Notes under the pieces: generated by a model
What the model saw: only the letters and a program-made list of their open reading frames with translations
The model's database searches: none
What the model was told of the DNA's origin: nothing
Shown here: positions 1-6,374 of the stretch, in pieces
Layout: each line of letters begins with the position of its first letter
How positions within the stretch are numbered: position 1 is the first letter of the stretch
Source of the DNA: Phytoactinopolyspora endophytica
GTDB lineage: Bacteria > Actinomycetota > Actinomycetes > Jiangellales > Jiangellaceae
DNA: 11,216 nucleotides
NCBI RefSeq assembly: GCF_004138495.1
Contig: NZ_ML142863.1
Coordinates: 17,342 to 28,557, forward strand
Reading direction: 5' to 3'
Position numbers and translations under genes: made by a program

Positions 1-82
1 GGTTACCGCTTTCCGCCCAGGTCACCAAGAGACGCGGCGACGACGCAGCGCCCCTGTCCTGGCACGGGACGCCAAGCGGCCC
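1..82. other. Flank after the S66 gene, no feature recognised
   Basis: These 82 bases follow the S66 stop codon. I see only weak 4-bp stems, no convincing terminator, no tRNA and no coding start. It may be an intergenic gap or the edge of an unseen gene. Confidence 0.4.
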
Positions 83-1018
83 CTAGCTGAGCGCCGGGGT
101 GTCCAGCGTCAGTGTGGCGGCGCCCGGATCGAGGGTCACGGACACGCCCAGCGGCATGGTCTGCGTGCTGTCGCCGTGCCCGAAACCGAATCGGCTGATG
201 ATCGGGACACCGAGATCGCCCAGTCGCTCCACGACGACGTCGTCCATCGGCTCACAGTCATGCCACGAGCCGAGAACGACGCCGACCACGCCGTCCAGCC
301 ATCCAGTGCGCAGCATGTGCGTGAGATCGCGGTCCAGCCGGTAGGCCTTCTCGCCGACCTGCTCGAGCAGCAGGATCCCCCCGTGAAGATTCGGCCGTCC
401 GGTGGGAGTCGCCAGCTCGGAGGTGAGCAGGCTGACGCAGCCGCCGACGGTCACACCCGCCACCGGGCCACCGCCGCCGTTCGCAATCGTCTGTGCGGTG
501 GGAGAGCTCAGCGTCAGTACCGACTCGGGCTCGAACAACGTCCGCCGCAGATGCTCCGACGTCGCCGCGTCGTACACGAACGAGTCGACCGCCACCATCG
601 GCGCGTGCAGGGTAGCGACACCGACACAGTTGGCGAACGCCTCGTGCAACGCCGTGATGTCGCTGAACCCAGCGAACACCTTGGGCTCGGCAGCCGCCAC
701 AGCGGACCAGTCGACCATGTCCATCATCCGCTGTGCGCCGTAGCCGCCCCGGGCACAGAAGATCGCCGCCACCGACGGGTCGCACCAGGCCTGCTGCAGA
801 TCCGAGGCCCGCGCCTCGTCGCTGCCTGCCAGATAGGCGACGCGCTCGTGTTGATCGGCGACATGCGGCGCGAGCGTGACCTCGAGGCCCCAGGCGCTCA
901 GGATCTCGCAGCCGGCATCGAGCAGGTCCTTGTCGACCGGACCACTGGGTGCGACGACGACGACGCGGTCACCCGCCGTCAGCTTTCGCGGCCGGGTCAA
1001 TGCTTGCATGTTGTTCAT
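83..1018 (-). CDS. S66 family LD-carboxypeptidase
   Basis: Serine peptidase of family S66, whose members remove the terminal D-alanine from tetrapeptide muropeptides during murein recycling (LdcA) or cleave microcin C-type aminoacyl nucleotides (MccF). Numbering from the longer GTG start at 1051 (322 residues), the Ser-Glu-His triad is seen as S130 in the elbow GFSDITAL, E230 in LLLEQVGEKAYRLDRDL, and H292 in GFGHGDSTQTMPLG. ARGGYGAQRMM (100-110) and VAPSGPV (33-39) are further family blocks. The ATG at 1018 (311 residues) is preferred because GGGA lies 8 nt upstream and the extra 11 residues match no domain. The length is close to the family norm. No signal peptide, so a cytosolic recycling role is likely. 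Which of the two known activities applies cannot be decided; LD-carboxypeptidase is the default. Confidence 0.92.
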   Translation of the reverse strand: MNNMQALTRPRKLTAGDRVVVVAPSGPVDKDLLDAGCEILSAWGLEVTLAPHVADQHERVAYLAGSDEARASDLQQAWCDPSVAAIFCARGGYGAQRMMDMVDWSAVAAAEPKVFAGFSDITALHEAFANCVGVATLHAPMVAVDSFVYDAATSEHLRRTLFEPESVLTLSSPTAQTIANGGGGPVAGVTVGGCVSLLTSELATPTGRPNLHGGILLLEQVGEKAYRLDRDLTHMLRTGWLDGVVGVVLGSWHDCEPMDDVVVERLGDLGVPIISRFGFGHGDSTQTMPLGVSVTLDPGAATLTLDTPALS

Positions 1019-1124
1019 GGGCTCATTCCCGGAGTCTGTCGTGTGGGCCACCGTGGTCCGTCGCCACGGCTCATCTCATCAGCGGCAGGCACGCTACCGT
1101 ACCATCACCACGGGCACGAGGCAC

Positions 1125-1148
1125 GCGACACGTCCGGACTCGTGTCGC
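1125..1148 (-). terminator. Hairpin after the S9 peptidase gene
   Basis: GCGACACG at 1125-1132 and CGTGTCGC at 1141-1148 pair perfectly over 8 bp with an 8-nt loop. It lies 17 nt after the S9 stop codon. No U-tract follows. It fits a simple actinobacterial intrinsic terminator separating the S9 gene from the S66 gene. Confidence 0.6.
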
Positions 1149-1165
1149 ATGGCAACAGACCCGTG

Positions 1166-3361
1166 CTACCCGGCATGCGGATGTCGGCTTCGAAGTGGGA
1201 GCCGGGGGATGTCTCCGGCCGGTTCGAACCCGAAGACCTGAGCATAGAGCGACAGCTCGGCTTCCAACGCGGCGACGATCGTCTCCTTCCTACGGAAGCC
1301 GTGCTGCTCCCCCTCGAAGGTCAGGTAGGCGTGCGGGATCCCTCGCCCGGCCATGGCCTCGACGAACCGCTCCGCTTGCACCGGAGGGCAGATCTCGTCC
1401 TCCAGCCCCTGCAGCAGAAGGAACGGCGCGGTGACACGCTCCGGATAGGTCATCGGCGAACGCTCCCGGTACAGCGGCTCCGCCTCCGGCCACGGCCCGA
1501 CGAGGCTCTCCAGGTACTGCGACTCGAAATCATGGGTCTCCCCGGTCCGCCAGCCGGCGAGATCGAGGATCGGATACTTGATGACGCCGCACCGGAAGGT
1601 GTCGGTGAACACCAGCGCGGCCGCCGACGTCCAGCCGCCGGCGCTACCGCCGCGGATCGCCAACCGTCGCCCGTCAGCCAGCCTGTCGTCGACAATCGCC
1701 CGCGCGACGGCCGCGCAGTCCTCCACGTCGACGACGCCCCAGTTCGCGCGCAGCCGGTTCCGGTACTCCCGGCCGTGCCCCGTCGAGCCGCCGTAGTCGA
1801 CCTCCACGACGCCGATACCTCGGCTGGTGAAGTACGCGACCTCCAGGTCGTACACCATCGGCGCCCGGCTGGTGGGTCCGCCGTGGACGAACACCACATA
1901 CGGCGGCAGCTCACCCTCCGGCGCGGTGAAGCCGGCGTTGCGGGGCGGATAGAGGCTCGCGTGGATCTCCCGGCCGTCCTTACCGGCGAAGGTGCGCGCT
2001 TCAGGCTCCGGCAGGTGACCGCGGCCGACCCGCCAGAGCGGGGGCAGCACCGAGACGGCGTCAGCCTCACCGGCGTCGCGCGGGCTGGCGGGACCCACGG
2101 GTCCCATACCGCCTGGGCCGCCCGGGCGCTCGTCGTACCTCGGATCGGTCAGCGCCATCGAGTGACGGGCGAGCGTGCTTACCCCCATCACCCGGTACGG
2201 CTGGTCAGGGCTGCCGGCGACGCCGTACACGACGTCGTTCCCCAGCGAGAAGAGCGTCGCCGCCCACTCAGTGTTTCCGTCTTCCTTGAGGGGCAGCAGC
2301 TCACCCGACGCCGTGTCCAGCACGCTGAGCCGCGTCGAGGACCGGCCGTGGATCACCGCCACCGTATCCGTCCCCACTGGGGCGAACCACTGCATGCCCA
2401 GCTGCCAGAGCGGCCCGCCGAACTCCTCCTCCCGCGGGCAGAGGTTGACCGGAGCCGTGGCCGCGTGCCCGTCCGGCCCCAGCGCGACCCGGTGCAGGTT
2501 CCACCAGCCGGTCGGGTCGGAGACGTAGAGCAGCGCGTCGCCCGAATCCCATTCAGCCTGGACGACCGCCTCGTCGGCGCCGCCCGCCACGGTCACCGGC
2601 GTCCCTACCGAGCCGTCGTCGTCGATCGCCGCGACCCGCAGCTCGGTCGAGTCCCAGGGCATCGAGGGATGGTCCCAGCCGATCCAGGAGAGCCTGCCAC
2701 CGTCCGGAGAGCGGCGCGGGCAGGCGAGGAAATGCCGGTCGACGACGAGCGTACGCACGGCCGACGGGTCGGTGGCCGCCGAGCCGTCGAGCGGCACGGC
2801 GACCAGCGCGCGGGCGACGTCTGTCGGGGCCGGACCGGTCAGCTCCTCGCGGATGCACCACACCTCGCGCTCGTCCGGACCGACGATCGGCTCGACGTAG
2901 CGGAGAGCGGACGGGCGGCCGGGCTCCGGCGTCAACGGCTGTGGCCGCGCGTCGACGTCCGGTTGGAAGCGGTAGAGACGCTGGTCGGAGAACTCGGAGA
3001 AGACGACGACCGGCCCGGGATCGGAGGGCACCAGCACATAGGGACGCCCGCCGTACTCGTGGACACGGCTGCGGATGTTCCACGGCGCCGGCAGCACGAC
3101 GTCGTCGTGTTCCTCGGGCTCCTGGGCCAGCAGGTACTCCTCGTAGAACGTGTCGTCGTCGACCACCAGGGGATCCGGCTGCTCTGGCAGCTCTTCCACC
3201 CTGCGCAGCAGCGCCATCCGGCCGCCCTCAGCGGGCATCGGTTCGATCCACCACGGCTGTGAGTCGTACACGCTGATCCAGGCCGGACGCCCGTCCACGT
3301 GCGCGACCAGGCCGGCGTCGATCGACGACCGCCACGCCCCGCATGGAGCCGTTTCGCTCAT
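1166..3361 (-). CDS. S9 family prolyl oligopeptidase-type serine peptidase
   Basis: Cytosolic serine peptidase of the DPP4/acylaminoacyl-peptidase type, expected to remove short or blocked N-terminal units from oligopeptides. Numbering from the ATG at 3361 (731 residues), about 1-400 form a beta-propeller-like region that would gate access, and about 455-710 the alpha/beta-hydrolase domain. Visible are the oxyanion block VVFVHGGP (489-496), the nucleophile elbow GGSAGG with S573, the acid D655 in QGLEDEICPP, and H687 in EGEQHGF, so the triad is complete. A Gly/Pro-rich stretch (about 411-426) lies at the domain junction. A GTG at 3373 is an alternative start, but it would overlap the purine-rich site AGAAGGG; ATG 3361 has that site 11 nt upstream. 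No signal peptide is seen. A hairpin follows the stop. Confidence 0.93.
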   Translation of the reverse strand: MSETAPCGAWRSSIDAGLVAHVDGRPAWISVYDSQPWWIEPMPAEGGRMALLRRVEELPEQPDPLVVDDDTFYEEYLLAQEPEEHDDVVLPAPWNIRSRVHEYGGRPYVLVPSDPGPVVVFSEFSDQRLYRFQPDVDARPQPLTPEPGRPSALRYVEPIVGPDEREVWCIREELTGPAPTDVARALVAVPLDGSAATDPSAVRTLVVDRHFLACPRRSPDGGRLSWIGWDHPSMPWDSTELRVAAIDDDGSVGTPVTVAGGADEAVVQAEWDSGDALLYVSDPTGWWNLHRVALGPDGHAATAPVNLCPREEEFGGPLWQLGMQWFAPVGTDTVAVIHGRSSTRLSVLDTASGELLPLKEDGNTEWAATLFSLGNDVVYGVAGSPDQPYRVMGVSTLARHSMALTDPRYDERPGGPGGMGPVGPASPRDAGEADAVSVLPPLWRVGRGHLPEPEARTFAGKDGREIHASLYPPRNAGFTAPEGELPPYVVFVHGGPTSRAPMVYDLEVAYFTSRGIGVVEVDYGGSTGHGREYRNRLRANWGVVDVEDCAAVARAIVDDRLADGRRLAIRGGSAGGWTSAAALVFTDTFRCGVIKYPILDLAGWRTGETHDFESQYLESLVGPWPEAEPLYRERSPMTYPERVTAPFLLLQGLEDEICPPVQAERFVEAMAGRGIPHAYLTFEGEQHGFRRKETIVAALEAELSLYAQVFGFEPAGDIPRLPLRSRHPHAG

Positions 3362-3382
3362 CGTCTCATTCACCCTTCTTTG

Positions 3383-3438
3383 CCATGATCATCAACTACT
3401 GGACCCACGATCATGTGGCTAAGCCTTGATGATCATGG
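3383..3438 (-). terminator. 13-bp inverted repeat after the M20 gene, with phased ATGATCAT palindromes
   Basis: CCATGATCATCAA at 3383-3395 and TTGATGATCATGG at 3426-3438 are perfect complements. A small inner hairpin (CCAC at 3405-3408, GTGG at 3415-3418) sits in the middle. The structure starts 11 nt after the M20 stop codon and ends just before the AGAAGGG ribosome binding site of the S9 gene. It may terminate the M20 transcript. The palindrome ATGATCAT at 3385-3392 and 3429-3436, plus ACGATCAT at 3407-3414, repeats at an exact 22-bp period, which also suits a protein-binding operator. Confidence 0.6.
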
Positions 3439-3449
3439 GAGACAGCCGC

Positions 3450-4751
3450 TCACGCGGAGCTCAGGAACCGATCCAGAATGCGTGCGCCGCCTTCCAGCGC
3501 CTCCACGGGCACCCTCTCATCCACGCCATGCACCAGCGGTTGCAGGTCGAGATCTTCCGGCATGGTCAGCGGCGCGAAGCCGTAGCCCAATATGCCCAGC
3601 CGGGAGAACTGCTTGGCGTCCGTTCCGCCTCCCACGCAGTACGGCACCACGTGCCCACCGGGATCCTCAGCCAGGACCGCATCGGCCATCGCCGCGAACG
3701 TCGGCGAGTCCACCGGCGCGGACAGCGACACCTCGCGGTGGTAGTACTCCCAGTCCACGTTCGGCCCGGTGAGTTCCTCGACGGTCTTCTCGAACTCCTC
3801 CTCGGCGCCCGGGAGGACCCGACCGTCGACGTGCGCCGTCGCCGCTGACGGAATCACGTTGACCTTGTAGCCCGCCTCGAGCATGGTCGGGTTGGTGCTG
3901 TTGCGCAGCGTGTTCTCCAGCAACCGCCGGGCAGGGCCCAGCTGCGCCAGCATGGCGTCGGGGTCGAAGTCCGCGGCGTCCGGATCGATCGGCACGTCCA
4001 ATGCCTCACATACCCTCACGACGGCGGCGCGCACGGTCGGCGTCAGCCGTACCGGCCAGCGGTGCTCGGCGATCCGGTTGACCGCCGCCGCCAGCGCAGC
4101 GACCGCGTTGTCCCGGTGCGCCCTCGAGCCGTGCCCTGCCGACCCGCGCGCGGTCAGCTTCAGCCACGCAGTGCCCCGCTCCGCGGCACCGATCGGGTAC
4201 AGCCGCCGCCCGTTCGCATGGAGCGTGTACCCTCCGGACTCGCTCACACCCTCTGTACAGCCCTCGAACAGGTCCGGACGCTGGTCCGCCAGCCAACCGG
4301 CGCCGAAGCTCCCAGTGTCCTCCTCGTCGGCGGTGAGGGCGACGACGACGTCGCGGCGGGGCCCACGTCCCTCCCGCGCCCAGGCACGGGCGACGGCGAG
4401 CACCATCGCGACCATGCTCTTCATGTCGATCGCGCCACGGCCCCACACCATGCCGTCGTTGATCTCACCGGAGAACGGATGGACCTGCCAGTCCGCCGCG
4501 TTCGCCGGGACGACGTCCAGATGCCCATGGACCAGAAGCGCGGGTCGCTCCGGCTCCGAGCCGGCGATCCGGGCCACCAGGTTGGTCCGGCCCGGCGCCG
4601 ACTCCAGCAGCGTCGACTCGATGCCTGCCTCGCTCAGACGGCGGGCCGCGTACTCGGCCGCGGGCCGTTCCCGGCCGTCCCCGCCCCCGCGGTTGGTCGT
4701 GTCGATCTGGATCAATTCCGACGTCAGAGCGGTAACGTCGGAGTCAGGCAT
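3450..4751 (-). CDS. M20/M25/M40 family metallopeptidase
   Basis: Probable dinuclear-zinc aminoacyl hydrolase of the ArgE/DapE/CPG2 clan, cutting a small peptide or acylated amino acid in the cytosol. Numbering from the ATG at 4751 (433 residues), the motifs are LLVHGHLDVV with H77 and D79, WGRGAIDMKS with bridging D109, and TADEED with E143/E144 (general base and ligand). E171 lies in SESGG, where the family often has EGGG, and H408 is in LVHGVDERVP. The dimerisation domain lies roughly between GTAWLKLTARGSAGHGSRAH and the RVLPGAEEEF region. Alternative starts are ATG 4769 and GTG 4784; 4751 gives the usual MPDSDVTALTSELIQIDTTN beginning, though its ribosome binding site (GAGCGGG) is weak. 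There is no signal peptide. The exact substrate cannot be read from sequence. It is the first of three unrelated peptidases in a row. Confidence 0.92.
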   Translation of the reverse strand: MPDSDVTALTSELIQIDTTNRGGGDGRERPAAEYAARRLSEAGIESTLLESAPGRTNLVARIAGSEPERPALLVHGHLDVVPANAADWQVHPFSGEINDGMVWGRGAIDMKSMVAMVLAVARAWAREGRGPRRDVVVALTADEEDTGSFGAGWLADQRPDLFEGCTEGVSESGGYTLHANGRRLYPIGAAERGTAWLKLTARGSAGHGSRAHRDNAVAALAAAVNRIAEHRWPVRLTPTVRAAVVRVCEALDVPIDPDAADFDPDAMLAQLGPARRLLENTLRNSTNPTMLEAGYKVNVIPSAATAHVDGRVLPGAEEEFEKTVEELTGPNVDWEYYHREVSLSAPVDSPTFAAMADAVLAEDPGGHVVPYCVGGGTDAKQFSRLGILGYGFAPLTMPEDLDLQPLVHGVDERVPVEALEGGARILDRFLSSA

Positions 4752-4920
4752 GATCCCGCTCGGACCCATGAGGAACCGGCACACCGGCTGTGTCGAAGAA
4801 CATCATGGTTCGCTACCGTACGCGATCGGTTCTCAGGCCGACAGACCAGTCGACAGGACATTCCTCCGGCGGACGCGGCCACGACCGGAAACCCGAACCG
4901 GTGACGCGCCCGGTTGGTCC

Positions 4921-4989
4921 GCTTGTTGAGCGCTAGTTGCGTCAAGGGCTCGCAAATTCGCCGATATGCGTCACTGACGCTCAACAAGC
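4921..4989 (-). repeat. 12-bp inverted repeat after the DivIVA-VOC gene
   Basis: GCTTGTTGAGCG at 4921-4932 and CGCTCAACAAGC at 4978-4989 are perfect complements separated by 45 nt. Inside, TGCGTCA occurs twice (4938-4944 and 4967-4973), and TGACGC at 4975-4980 can pair with either copy, giving alternative folds. A smaller GC hairpin (CTCCGG at 4989-4994, CCGGAG at 5003-5008, 8-nt loop) abuts it. Together they lie 29-119 nt after the stop codon. A terminator region is the simplest reading; a regulator site is possible. The rest of the gap up to the M20 gene shows nothing clear. Confidence 0.6.
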
Positions 4990-5037
4990 TCCGGTCCAGC
5001 GTCCGGAGGCGAGCTGAGACCTTCAGCGCGCCATTGT

Positions 5038-6204
5038 CTACGGAGTGGCGACCTCGACCTCGAAACCTTCCTCGTTCTCGAAGTACGCGGCGTAGTGGTG
5101 CGGCCCTCCAGCGTACGGGTGCCGGTCGGCGAACATCAGCCGCCAGCCGTATGTCGGCGCCTCGGACACGATGCGGTCCACCATCCACCGCTCCGGCACC
5201 GCGAGCGCCAGGTGGTTCAGCCCGGGCGCCTTGCGGTCGTATGGCGTCCAGGAGAGGTCAGGAGACTGCTCGATGACGACGTAGGGCCCGCCGCCCGGAG
5301 ACTGCCAGGAGCGGCCGCTGTCCCACACCTGGAAAAGTGTCCAGCCGAGCCGCTCGAACAGCCACCCGAAGGACCGCGTCGCAGCGTCGATGTCACGGGT
5401 CCAGATCTCGACGTGATGCAGCCCGGTCGATGGTGTGCGCACGTCGGACAGCGAGGGGTCGTCCGTGGCGGTCTCGTATCCGTTCACCGCCGGCTGCTGA
5501 TGTGTCCGTTGCGCCGGCTCCTGGAACTGCGCCTGCTCCGGGTAGTGCCCTGGATCGGTGTACTGGCCCGTCTCACCGAACGACGGGTCGAGCGCGCGCA
5601 GCGCAGGGTCGAGCTCGTTCACCGCGGAGTCGGTCAGCGGGTCACTGCCGACCGGCGGCTCGGCATACCCCTGGTATCCAGGCGCGCCAGCCGGGGGGTA
5701 CCCCGCGGCCGGGTTCATCGGCGGCGGCGTACCCATCGGCGGTGCTGGATTCACCGGAGGGGTCGGGGCCGCCGGAGGGCCGACCGGCGAGATCGGTGCC
5801 GTATTGAGTCCGACATGGTCCGCGGCCGCCCAGGTCTGATCCGGCATCTGCTGGGCGTGCTGAACCTGTGGCGGTTGTGGATGGACTTGAGGGTGCTGCT
5901 GGGGGTGCTGCTGCGCAGGTGCCGCGTACTGATGCTGCTGCGCCTGCTGGGCCGCATGCCGCTTTTTACGCAGCTCGGCCGCGGCCGCGTCGAGCCAGTC
6001 GTCGACGTCGTCCATCGAGTAGCCCTCGCGCATCCGGACGACCTTGAACTCTTCGGCCTCGATCCGCTCAGGCGTGATGCCTTTGGCCCCTGACCGGCCG
6101 TCCAGCGCATCGATGACCTGATCGACAAAGTCATCGACAGTGTCGAGGTCATACCCCTCACGCATCCGCACCGTACGGAATTCAGGTTCGCGACTCACAG
6201 CCAC
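5038..6204 (-). CDS. Tandem DivIVA-motif protein fused to a glyoxalase/VOC domain
   Basis: 388 residues in three parts. Residues 8-34 and 52-78 are two copies of a DivIVA-type N-terminal motif, each with VRMREGY followed by DxxxVDD and a helix; in DivIVA/Wag31 this motif mediates membrane association. Residues about 82-258 form a low-complexity linker, first Gln/His-rich (85-120), then Pro/Gly/Ala-rich. Residues 260-388 form a vicinal-oxygen-chelate (glyoxalase/bleomycin-resistance) domain with two half-repeats, LHHVEIWTRDIDAA and LNHLALAVPERW. The expected metal ligands are visible as H264, E312, H331 and E384, so the domain could be catalytically competent. The GTG start has AGGAGGAG upstream. 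There is no signal peptide or membrane span. The substrate is unknown. The combination suggests a metal-dependent small-molecule enzyme or binding protein tethered by DivIVA-like motifs, but that is inference. Fusion of two adjacent genes is unlikely because the frame is continuous through a coherent linker. Confidence 0.88.
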   Translation of the reverse strand: MAVSREPEFRTVRMREGYDLDTVDDFVDQVIDALDGRSGAKGITPERIEAEEFKVVRMREGYSMDDVDDWLDAAAAELRKKRHAAQQAQQHQYAAPAQQHPQQHPQVHPQPPQVQHAQQMPDQTWAAADHVGLNTAPISPVGPPAAPTPPVNPAPPMGTPPPMNPAAGYPPAGAPGYQGYAEPPVGSDPLTDSAVNELDPALRALDPSFGETGQYTDPGHYPEQAQFQEPAQRTHQQPAVNGYETATDDPSLSDVRTPSTGLHHVEIWTRDIDAATRSFGWLFERLGWTLFQVWDSGRSWQSPGGGPYVVIEQSPDLSWTPYDRKAPGLNHLALAVPERWMVDRIVSEAPTYGWRLMFADRHPYAGGPHHYAAYFENEEGFEVEVATP

Positions 6205-6216
6205 CGCGTCGTCACA

Positions 6217-6224
6217 CTCCTCCT
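6217..6224 (-). promoter_or_regulatory. Ribosome binding site of the DivIVA-VOC gene
   Basis: AGGAGGAG on the minus strand, ending 12 nt before GTG at 6204. The motif is strong but the spacing is slightly long; no in-frame start codon lies closer. Confidence 0.55.
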
Positions 6225-6235
6225 GTTACGAGAAC

Positions 6236-6311
6236 GGCCGGTCACGCAGCGCAGCACGACAGGCGAGCGGTTGATCCGCTCGCCGCCGACTGCCGACCCC
6301 CGTGACCGGCC
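6236..6311 (-). terminator. Nested inverted repeats between rlmN and the DivIVA-VOC gene
   Basis: A perfect 11-bp outer repeat (GGCCGGTCACG at 6236-6246, CGTGACCGGCC at 6301-6311) encloses a perfect 9-bp hairpin (GGCGAGCGG at 6262-6270, CCGCTCGCC at 6276-6284, 5-nt loop). It begins 63 nt after the rlmN stop codon and ends 11 nt before the AGGAGGAG ribosome binding site of the next gene. It could terminate rlmN transcripts or be a structured leader of the downstream gene. No U-tract is present. Confidence 0.6.
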
Positions 6312-6374
6312 ACCCCAAGCAGAACGTAGTCTAGAGCACTTTGCTAGTTGTCCCACTTCAAGCTGACAGGCATC

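Noticed and set aside
1052..1124. Possible promoter (TACGGT as -10) upstream of the S66 gene
   Set aside because: No acceptable -35 element at 16-18 bp; a TANNNT match alone is too common.
176..3262. A 1028-codon open frame on the plus strand
   Set aside because: It runs antisense to the S66 and S9 genes, whose proteins have complete motifs. Its translation is Arg/His/Asp/Gly-rich low-complexity with no recognisable domain, as expected for a shadow frame in high-GC DNA.
5880..5950. CTG-rich run resembling a microsatellite
   Set aside because: It is simply the CAG-rich coding sequence for the Gln/His-rich linker on the minus strand; repeats are interrupted and irregular.
5095..6093. A 332-codon plus-strand frame opposite the DivIVA-VOC gene
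   Set aside because: It mirrors the Gln/Pro-rich linker and domains on the other strand, gives Arg/Leu/Val-rich protein without motifs, and has no supporting context.
6312..6374. Possible promoter (TAGACT as -10) upstream of the DivIVA-VOC gene
   Set aside because: The only -35-like partners (GGGACA or TTGAAG) are at 15 or 22 bp spacing, so it does not reach the standard for a feature.
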